Assembly: GCA_003660235.1 (NCBI GenBank)
Contig: QGON01000069.1
Span: forward strand, 186,001 to 250,000
Reading direction: 5' to 3'
DNA: 64,000 bases
Source: a bacterium endosymbiont of Escarpia laminata
GTDB lineage: Bacteria > Pseudomonadota > Gammaproteobacteria > Chromatiales > Chromatiaceae
The notes under the pieces were generated by a model. That model was given only the letters and a program-made list of their open reading frames with translations. It had not been told where the DNA came from and made no database searches. The position numbers and the translations under genes are program-made. Shown piece by piece: positions 37,914-45,017 of this stretch (position 1 is its first letter; each line of letters starts with the position of its first letter).

Positions 37914-39464
37914 ATGAGATTCGGTCAGTTTCGGCTATGGATAATTGCCGCGCTGCTGCTGGCGGGGCTGTTGCTGATACCCCAGTCCCTTGCGGGTGAA
38001 AAGGTCAGGGAGAGTGTGCTTGCAGGCGCCTGGTATCCGGATAATTCGCTACAGCTGGCCAAGGTTGTGGACGGCTTTCTGGATGACCCTTCCAATGTCC
38101 GGCCCAAGGCGAAAAATCCTCTCCGGGCGCTGATCGTTCCCCACGCCGGTTACAAGTACAGCGGACCAACCGCAGCCAAAGCCTTCAGGTTGGTGCGCGG
38201 CATGGATTTCACACGGGTTCTGTTGCTGGCACCCAGCCACTACAGCGCCTTCAAAGGGCTCTCCATTGCGGATGTGGATGCCTATCAGACTCCGCTGGGC
38301 TCTGTGCCGCTGGATCAGGTTGCAGTGCAGCAATTGCGCAGGTCTCCCCTCGTCAGTGCCCATACAGAGGCACACAAACGGGAGCACAGCATAGAAATTG
38401 AACTGCCGCTGCTGCAACGCGTGTTGGAGCCAGGCTGGAAACTGGTGCCGGTACTGGTGGGGCAGATGGACGATGAGGCCTACCCGCAGGCAGCAAAACT
38501 GCTGCGGGAGCTGGCGGATGAGCAGACCCTGGTGGTGGTCTCCAGCGACTTCGCCCACTATGGCAAACGGTTTGGCTATACGCCGTTTCCGTTGAATGAT
38601 GAGACGCCTGCAAATATCCAGCAACTGGATGAGGATGCGATTGAACGGATAGTGGCGGGGGATGCAAAGGGGTTTCTCGACTATCAACAGCGCACCGGAA
38701 TCACCATCTGTGGATTTCGTCCCATTGCACTACTGCTGCACATGCTGCCGGTCTCGGCTGAACTGGAACAGCTGGTCTATAAGACCAGCGGTCAACTGAC
38801 CGGCAACTATGAAAATTCGGTCAGCTACGTGGTGATCACAGTGAATGTTCCGACAGCAATCGCCGGCAGCCAGGGTTCAGGCCGTAGTCTGAGTAGCGAG
38901 CAGCTCAAGAGGTTGCACCAGATTGCCGTGGCCGGAGTCAGGCGTGCGGTACTGGATGACAAGCATGAAGGCGAACAGTTGCTGCGCAATCTGCCGCCGG
39001 AGCTTGAGCGGCCTTCCGGGGCATTCGTGACTCTCAAGAAGGATGGCATGTTGCGTGGTTGTATCGGCTATATTCGACCACGCGACCCACTCTTCCAGGC
39101 TGTGTTGAAGAATGGTGGTAATGCAGCGGTGCGGGACCGCCGCTTTCCGCCGGTAACGCCGGAAGAGTTGGAGGGGCTTGAGATCGAGGTGAGCGTGCTG
39201 ACGCCTCCGCGTGCCATTGCCCACTACGAAGCGTTCAAAGTGGGTCAACAGGGCATTATTTTAACAAAACAGGGTCGTAGTGCGGTTTTTCTTCCGGAGG
39301 TTGCGCTGGAGCAGGGTTGGAATCGGGAGCAGACGCTGACCTATCTGGCGAGAAAGGCGGGATTGCCCGCTGATGCCTGGAAAGAGGGGGCAGAGTTTGA
39401 AGTGTTCTATAGTGAGAAGTATGCAGCACCTTATGGCTCCAGCCATGAGACTGCAAAGGAGTAA
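37914..39464 (+). CDS. Exported AmrB-AmrA fusion (Memo domain plus AMMECR1 domain)
   Basis: 516 residues. A signal peptide (about 1-27) is followed by a MEMO-like domain (about 30-310) of the LigB-dioxygenase fold with ALIVPHAGYKYSGPTAAKAF, LLLAPSHYS, HKREHSIEIELPLLQ and VVVSSDFAHYG. Then comes an AMMECR1 domain (about 330-510) with SGAFVTLKKDGMLRGCIGYIRP, ALKNGGNAAVRDRRFPPV-type helix (here VLKNGGNAAVRDRRFPPV) and GIILTKQGRSAVFLPEVA. In other genomes amrB and amrA are separate or fused and pair with amrS. The signal peptide places this copy in the periplasm, which is notable because AmrS is cytoplasmic. GGAGAGGAG upstream is a strong ribosome site. Confidence 0.92.
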   Translation: MRFGQFRLWIIAALLLAGLLLIPQSLAGEKVRESVLAGAWYPDNSLQLAKVVDGFLDDPSNVRPKAKNPLRALIVPHAGYKYSGPTAAKAFRLVRGMDFTRVLLLAPSHYSAFKGLSIADVDAYQTPLGSVPLDQVAVQQLRRSPLVSAHTEAHKREHSIEIELPLLQRVLEPGWKLVPVLVGQMDDEAYPQAAKLLRELADEQTLVVVSSDFAHYGKRFGYTPFPLNDETPANIQQLDEDAIERIVAGDAKGFLDYQQRTGITICGFRPIALLLHMLPVSAELEQLVYKTSGQLTGNYENSVSYVVITVNVPTAIAGSQGSGRSLSSEQLKRLHQIAVAGVRRAVLDDKHEGEQLLRNLPPELERPSGAFVTLKKDGMLRGCIGYIRPRDPLFQAVLKNGGNAAVRDRRFPPVTPEELEGLEIEVSVLTPPRAIAHYEAFKVGQQGIILTKQGRSAVFLPEVALEQGWNREQTLTYLARKAGLPADAWKEGAEFEVFYSEKYAAPYGSSHETAKE

Positions 39465-39467
39465 AAG

Positions 39468-39905
39468 ATGAAACGGTTACTGACAATATTGAGTTTGGTT
39501 GTGTTGCTGAGTCTTGCTTTCCTGGTGAATGCCCAGCCGCCCTATGGAAATCCGGGATACATGGGATCACCTCCCCAGACTTCCGGTTACCGCCATTTTC
39601 AACGGTTGAGAATCGAAAAGGGCAGGAGCGAAGCGGGATATGTGGTAAGGATCCATACCGAAAATATCGATCCCCAAGCGGTTCAGGTGGCTGTGAAGGG
39701 AAGATTCCTGGTGATCAGTAATGATACCAGCCAGGAGACGGAACGGAGCAGTGACCGGGGTAGTTATAGTTACAGCCGCAGCTCGAGCAGTTTCAGTCAA
39801 CGCATTTCGATTCCCAGGGATGCTGATGTGGAGAATATGAAACGGGCTGAAAGTGAGAACCTGGTTACTATTACCCTGCCGGTGCGTGAGGGTTTTCGTT
39901 ACTGA
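39468..39905 (+). CDS. Exported Hsp20/alpha-crystallin-like protein
   Basis: 145 residues. A signal peptide (about 1-22, LVNAQ) then a single alpha-crystallin-type beta-sandwich: GYVVRIHTENIDPQAVQVAVKGRFLVIS, a serine/tyrosine-rich loop, SFSQRISIPRDADVENMKRAESENLVTITLPV. It lacks the C-terminal IxI extension of true small heat-shock proteins. It begins 3 nt after the AmrBA stop, so it is the last gene of the operon. A periplasmic holdase or adhesive role is inference. Confidence 0.82.
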   Translation: MKRLLTILSLVVLLSLAFLVNAQPPYGNPGYMGSPPQTSGYRHFQRLRIEKGRSEAGYVVRIHTENIDPQAVQVAVKGRFLVISNDTSQETERSSDRGSYSYSRSSSSFSQRISIPRDADVENMKRAESENLVTITLPVREGFRY

Positions 39906-40019
39906 TTTCGCCACTTGAAGAGGGAGTGGACCTTAAATCCCTGTTTTCTTTTGTATGGAGGGGATAAAGGGTTGACAGTAGCACCTGTGTCGTTAAAATA
40001 CGCCTCGTTCGTAAGTGAC

Positions 40020-40095
40020 GCGGGAATAGCTCAGCTGGTAGAGCACAACCTTGCCAAGGTTGGGGTCGCGAGTTCGAATCTCGTTTCCCGCTCCA
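40020..40095 (+). tRNA. tRNA-Gly (anticodon GCC)
   Basis: A 76-nt cloverleaf: acceptor GCGGGAA / TTCCCGC, D-arm GCTC..GAGC, anticodon loop with GCC in CCTTGCCAAGG, T-arm CGCGAG TTCGAAT CTCG, discriminator T and encoded CCA. It is followed by its own terminator, then tRNA-Cys. Confidence 0.96.
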
Positions 40096-40104
40096 ATTTT
40101 AAAG

Positions 40105-40130
40105 AGCCTCGGCTAAACCGAGGCTTTTTT
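40105..40130 (+). terminator. Rho-independent terminator after tRNA-Gly
   Basis: Perfect stem AGCCTCGG / CCGAGGCT with a 5-nt loop, running into a T-run. Confidence 0.9.
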
Positions 40131-40177
40131 GTTTCAAGATCTGCGCCTAAATGGTGGTAGAATCTGAGCCTCTCATA

Positions 40178-40251
40178 GGCTGAGTGGCAGAGTGGTTATG
40201 CAGCGGCCTGCAAAGCCGTGAACCTCGGTTCGATTCCGGGCTCAGCCTCCA
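40178..40251 (+). tRNA. tRNA-Cys (anticodon GCA), probable island attachment site
   Basis: A 74-nt cloverleaf: acceptor GGCTGAG / CTCAGCC, anticodon loop with GCA in CGGCCTGCAAAGCCG, T-arm CTCGG TTCGATT CCGGG, discriminator T and encoded CCA. The last 51 nt are repeated with six mismatches at 49691-49741. All DNA after it in the window is accessory in character, which fits integration at this tRNA. Confidence 0.96.
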
Positions 40252-40540
40252 TATTATTTCTCTATTAATCAATAGAATATAGTCATTATCTCTATATAAC
40301 TTTAAGCAAAAAGTGGTTCTTTTTACCTAAGAAAACCACTCCTGCCACTCGAAAAACCACAAAGAAGACACTCGTGTAACGGACAGAAAAGCCGTGGACG
40401 TCAGTTTTCTACTCCGTTATCTTGTGTTTTTCTGTTAGAAATTCAATGTCAAGTTCTGATACTGAAACTCGTCAATCCATACTACTACCGATACAAGAGC
40501 CCTTGTGGGGTAGAGCGGCCTGTGTTGTTGGCCTATACGG
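40252..40540. other. AT-rich non-coding DNA at island left edge
   Basis: About 290 nt between tRNA-Cys and the helicase stop hold no gene. AAAGCCGTGGACG (40388-40400) matches the variant form of the tRNA-Cys segment at 49701-49713 and may be a second, decayed attachment-site remnant. Confidence 0.4.
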
Positions 40541-43127
40541 CTAATCAAGGAAAGTCCCGCTATCCTCTTCTCGGTATCCCATTGAGCGATATCCGACACG
40601 TCGTTTTCCATACATTCTCGCGAGCATGGGCACCTTGCTATCAACGTAGTCGACAATACGCACTTCGCGTTTGCCAGGATGTAGCCGGTGCAGTCGCCCA
40701 GCATATTGTACGAGGGTACCTTTCCACGAAACCGGTAGCGAAAGAAACAGGGTATCCAAGCGTGCATCATCAAATCCTTCACCGATGTATCTTCCGGTTG
40801 CCAGCAGTAGGCGCTCCTCTTCCATTGGAATAGAGGCGAGTTGTTCCTGGACTTTGCGCCGTTCTTTTGCAGACTGTCCTCCCTGTAGAACGACGATATG
40901 CCGGACAAAGCCTTTTAACCGTTGATGGAGATCCTCAAGGTGGTTTTTGCGTTCCGTCAGCAGGATCGGTGATCGACCTTCTTCCATAGCCAGCAGAACA
41001 TCATCAATGATCCGCTCGTTGCGTTTTTCATCGGCTATCAACAGGCTGTAGAGTTCTTGAATGGTTATATCGGATGCCTGCATGGGAGGCTCAAAGCCGG
41101 TTTCCCTAACTACAAGTCGATGTTCGAAGGGGCGTTGCGCTAACTGACTACGTGGATCGACCCTGAATCGAATCGGCCCGATCTGCATATGGGTGATGGG
41201 CTGGTGGCCGTCGCGGCGCTGCGGTGTGGCGGTCAACCCAACAACGTATCGTGCCTTTATCTCGGAGAGGACTCGTTCGAACGAAACAGCTGGCAGATGG
41301 TGGCATTGATGCACACCATCCATGGTGTGCCCCCTTCGGGCGCACTGAAGTGCGTCCAATTTCGCTCCCGGCGAAATTGTCGTCAATGATAACCTGCCCA
41401 TACTTGGCCACGATGTCGTCCATGGTCTCTTTTCGGGACAGGCTCTGGAGCATGGCCACGTCGATTTGCCCTGTCAGCTTGCGTTTCCCACCACCAATCT
41501 GACCGATTGATTTCGCATCGCGGTCAAGAAAGATGCCAATCTGCGATCTCCATTGTTCCAACAGCGGCTGTCTATGCACCAGGATCAAGGTGCTGCACAT
41601 TCGCGCAGCGATCAGGTAGGTTCCAAGGACGGTTTTCCCGAAACCAGGTGGCGCCACGATCACGCCGTTGTCGTGCCCGAGTATGGCTTTCGCTGCTTGG
41701 TGCTGGGCATCGGTCAATTCACCGAAGAAGCTAACATCCACGGGATCGCCGAGGCTTCTCAGATCTTCCACCTCAAGGTGGCTTTTGTATTCCTGGAGCA
41801 ATGCCTGTACGTCGTCGAGACACCCTCGCGGCAGACTGATGTGCTTTCCATGATCTTCGGCGCAGGAGATTACTCGGGGAGTCAGTGCCGTGGAAAGTCG
41901 AAGATTTTGTTTCTTGTAGAATTCTGGGTTCTGGAATGCGGCAAACCGTTGGATCTGATTGATCAAGGGCGACGGTAGGCCGGCTTTCTCGATGTAAAGA
42001 CGTTGGGATAAAATACCTCGAACCTGGTGTGGGATGGGATCGGTGATCGGAATACGCTTCGGTTTTCGGGAAGGTGGCCTCAGCCATGGGCTGGCATCAT
42101 CAACATCCTCCTCGGTAATGGCAATCTGAAGACCAGTCACCTGGCCACGTGTTGTGGCTTCCATGGTGATCTTTTCAACCTTCTCTACCTGAATCGGAAC
42201 AAGCGATGTGAGAAATTCCCACTGATCTGGAAATGGCTCCAGTTCGTCGTTCAGAAAGAGGGTATTGTTTTTCTGTCGCGGGTGATATTGAAGCGGGAGA
42301 GCGATGAGATTGCCGAAGCCACCATTGGGTAAGGTATCCTGGTTTGGGAAAAGCCGGTCATAGGACGCCATGCTGAGTTGATGTCGTCTGGCCATGGTTT
42401 CCGTAATCAGATAGCTACCCATCTTTCTTGCTATCGCTGCGGAAACAAGATTGCTGAAAAAGAACCAGACGTGTGCACCATTTCCAGAACGGGAACGTTC
42501 AATGGCATAAGGAACGCCTGCTCGCCGACAGGTTTCCGTAAAAGCCATAACGTCTTTACGCCAAGCTGCTTTGTCAAAATCGGCTGCGAGAAACCGGCAG
42601 GTATCGTCCTTCAGCATAGGGTATACGCCAATGATGTGACGTCCCTGGAGATGGTCCAGAATCACCTCGGTTGTTACCGGCAGGAAGGCCTGATTGGGGC
42701 ACTCACCGCATTTTACCCGGGGCTTCTCACATACTCCGCGAATCCACTCATTCGAACAGGCAGGCGAATAACCCTTCTTGCCCGTTTTTTGGTTCTGCCA
42801 CAATTTTGGATACACATCCTCTCGGCCTCGAAAGAGGCGGATAAAAAGGGCGATCTTCTCGTCTGGTGTTACGACTGCAGGGATGCAGGAGGTAGAGCAA
42901 TGCATGGAGCAATTGCCGAGATTTTCCTCTGTAGAAACGGGAGCTTCTGCTGGATGTTTTGGTTTGTGCGTTGTCTCCTTGTTATCTGGTGTCAGACGTC
43001 CTCTCAGCGATCTGAGTGTTGTCTCAGATTCTTCTTGCTGTTTTTGGAGACGGGTAATTTTCTGTTCGACTGCGGCGATTTTTCGCAGAATGATTTCGCG
43101 AGCAGAAATCTCCATAGTCAGGTCCAA
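40541..43127 (-). pseudogene. TOTE-type primase-helicase gene broken by a 73-nt insertion
   Basis: Two frames make one ~840-residue protein. The N-part (from 43127) has a coiled coil, a TOTE-type archaeo-eukaryotic primase domain with CEKPRVKCGECPNQ, FLAADFDKA (metal aspartates) and ERSRSGNGAHVWFFF, then a superfamily 2 helicase with VIVAPPGFGKTVLGTYL and VHRQPLLEQW. It runs to GQVIID and is then cut. The rest (CHHLPAVSFERVL, VGLTATPQRRDGH, YAGRLHRLHPGK) continues to 40541 in the next frame. The break is a 73-nt hairpin-rich insertion exactly between the codons for D-E and C-H-H of the DEAH-type box. Without it the two parts join in frame. Confidence 0.85.
41307..41379. mobile_element. 73-nt insertion made of consecutive hairpins
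   Basis: Within 73 nt lie four palindromes: GCACACCAT-CC-ATGGTGTGC, GCCC-CCTTC-GGGC, CGCACTGAAGTGCG and AATTTCGC-TCCCG-GCGAAATT. Removing it restores the helicase reading frame and the residues I-I-D-E-C-H-H. No ORF fits inside, so it would be mobilised in trans, or be a REP-like unit. No second copy is seen in this window. Confidence 0.75.
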
Positions 43128-43208
43128 TTCAGATGTTCAGTCGGTTGCTCCAACACCACTCAGATTTTCCACGGACCACCGGGCTGCCATTGTCCGGTGA
43201 AGGCTTGG

Positions 43209-44071
43209 TTATGTTGGCTGCATAAGAAATGTCTCGAGCAGATGGCAGACCTCCTCAATCGATGGGGGAGTGGAGGTGGTAAGCAGTATTCCCTTACTTA
43301 GAAACGCATTCCACTGCAGGTTTTTCTGCTTGTCATCGTAGAATGTTGAACTAAGGCCGGATGGTGTTTGTTTGGGTAAGGGCGTTTGGCGACGTGCAAA
43401 GGTGTTACGGACGGCTTCGGATAACGTGAGCCCGTTGAACTCAAACTGATGAGCCATTATCCAAAGGTCATAGAAGTCCTTCATCCGGCTGTTTGCCATA
43501 CCCAGGTTGACCAGAGCTTGGTATTTTTCGGCCACTACAGTTTCCCGCGGGTAGACCCTCAAGCGAGGCGTCGGATATTCCAGTAGTGTGGGATACTCAA
43601 CCTCTTCCGGTTCAGGCGTTACGGCGTCGCCGAACCCAATATCAGCCTGGATTGGGATGCGGGCACCGGCCAGCTCACCGAGCAGTACCACGCGTGTGCC
43701 ACCGTATTCAGTCGCATCGCGGATCGATTCAACTCTAACGCTGTCAGCAAGGAATACCAAACCGTCATCCTCAACAGGGAGGTCGCACAAGTTGCGAAAG
43801 ATTTCTCGTAGTGCCGCTTCTCCGCTGTCGCCGAATCCGAGGAAGTCTACATCGCGGGTTGGGCGATGCATCTGGTCGTCCCACAGGGTGAAAAGCATTG
43901 CGTCCTTCAGTATGAGCGATTGCGGTACTCCGATTGGCTCAGCCGGTACAAAAGTCGTTCCAGCCCATAGCGGGTCAGGATCAACTGGAACTCCTCACCT
44001 CGCTGCCTTGCCAGTTCGAGCAACCGGTCCCGCACTGAGGCCGCAGTGTTCCTCCCCTGTTTACCTATCAT
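43209..44071 (-). pseudogene. AbiEii-type nucleotidyltransferase toxin gene with frameshift
   Basis: The N-terminus (from ATG 44071: KQGRNTAASVRDRLLELARQ ... LERLLYRLSQSEYRNR) ends at a stop at 43907. The rest (LKDAMLFTLWDDQMHRPTRDVDFLGFGDS ... RMKDFYDLWIMAHQFEF) is in another frame to 43209. Families read RFILKGAMLF across this point; one base is missing near 43915. The TRDVDFL motif carries the nucleotidyltransferase metal aspartates. In AbiE systems this is the toxin, restrained by AbiEi. The start overlaps the AbiEi stop by 4 nt. Loss may be real or an indel error. Confidence 0.83.
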
Positions 44072-44676
44072 GTCGCAAGCGATCCCAGATAGGGTCGCAT
44101 GACGTTCTGAACACGGCAAACCTTAGCGTATTGCCAGAGGTCATCCATAGTGCAGCGCCGCGACCGCCAGCATTCCCTGAGTGCCTCGATGGAAACATCC
44201 AGCCCAATTTTATTTCGATACTTGAAGCAATCGGCCACAGTCTTTGCTGGTGTGAATACGGGTACGATTACCCCCTCAATCCGGTGTTCCTCCACGCCGG
44301 CATCGAGCGCTGCCGAAGAGAAACGGACAATACGTAGAGGAGGGTACTCCACACGTGGCCGCCAGGCCTTCCCACTAATGGCCAGCCAAACTTCGAAGGG
44401 CGACTGTGTAGTGAGTTCGTGAAAACGCAGGGCGGATAGGAGGCAGATTACTCCTTTCGGTACGCGTTTACAGACCTCGGCCAGAGAGCGGTGCTCGCTT
44501 ACGTTGGTACCGGGAAGCACATAGAGTCCCCGGCCGATTCGTTGCAGCTTACCGGCTGCGTGGAGTCTACTGAGATAGATCCGTGGGATGCCGTAAGGAT
44601 CGAGGTCCCGGGGACGCAGAACCCCTTCCTTTTGTACCAGTTCCAGCACCTTGTCTGTCTGAGTCGTTTGAGTCAT
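44068..44676 (-). CDS. AbiEi-like antitoxin with N-terminal winged helix
   Basis: 202 residues. N-terminal winged-helix domain (VLELVQKEGVLRPRDLDPYGIPRIYLSRLHAAGKLQRIGRGLYVLPG) followed by the AbiEi C-terminal domain (CLLSALRFHELTTQSPFEVWLAI, PVFTPAKTVADCFKYRNKIGLDVSIEALREC). AbiEi proteins are transcriptional autorepressors and antitoxins of type IV abortive-infection systems. Upstream partner of the frameshifted AbiEii gene. It appears intact. Confidence 0.9.
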   Translation of the reverse strand: MTQTTQTDKVLELVQKEGVLRPRDLDPYGIPRIYLSRLHAAGKLQRIGRGLYVLPGTNVSEHRSLAEVCKRVPKGVICLLSALRFHELTTQSPFEVWLAISGKAWRPRVEYPPLRIVRFSSAALDAGVEEHRIEGVIVPVFTPAKTVADCFKYRNKIGLDVSIEALRECWRSRRCTMDDLWQYAKVCRVQNVMRPYLGSLAT

Positions 44677-44789
44677 TAGGTATGAATGTTACATTACATA
44701 GGAAAAAGTATACAAGTTCCGAGGAATTAGAACGCAAGCTGGTAGAAAGATCGGGTATGGTCATCGGTATAGTTTTTAGGAGTTAAAGT

Positions 44790-44921
44790 TTAACTACTCT
44801 TCTCCGGTGCCAGCGCAGAGGCATTCAGCTCGAAATCTTCATGCCTGCTGAGGCGGCAGCGTCGTTTGGCCTCGACCCACTGTTGATCCTTGTTAGAACC
44901 CTGTCGTTTCGATTTGGCCAC
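44790..44921 (-). CDS. Possible 43-residue ORF downstream of the SNF2 helicase
   Basis: A GTG-started frame encodes a basic peptide MAKSKRQGSNKDQQWVEAKR... ending ALAPEKSS. It is not recognised and could be a gene remnant. The flanking arms AAACGAAACT (44965-44974) and AGTTTCGTTT (45005-45014) form an inverted repeat just past the helicase stop. Confidence 0.3.
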   Translation of the reverse strand: MAKSKRQGSNKDQQWVEAKRRCRLSRHEDFELNASALAPEKSS

Positions 44922-45017
44922 GGGTGTTTTCCCGGTAAAGCTGAGTTGAGCAGCTCGTCTTCTCAAACGAAACTTATACCCGGAGGGTGTAAGTACTGAG
45001 TGTCAGTTTCGTTTAGT

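Noticed and set aside
41307-41379. Insertion as a self-splicing intron
   Set aside because: 73 nt is far too short for a group I or II intron, and excision would need exact ends without the usual core motifs.
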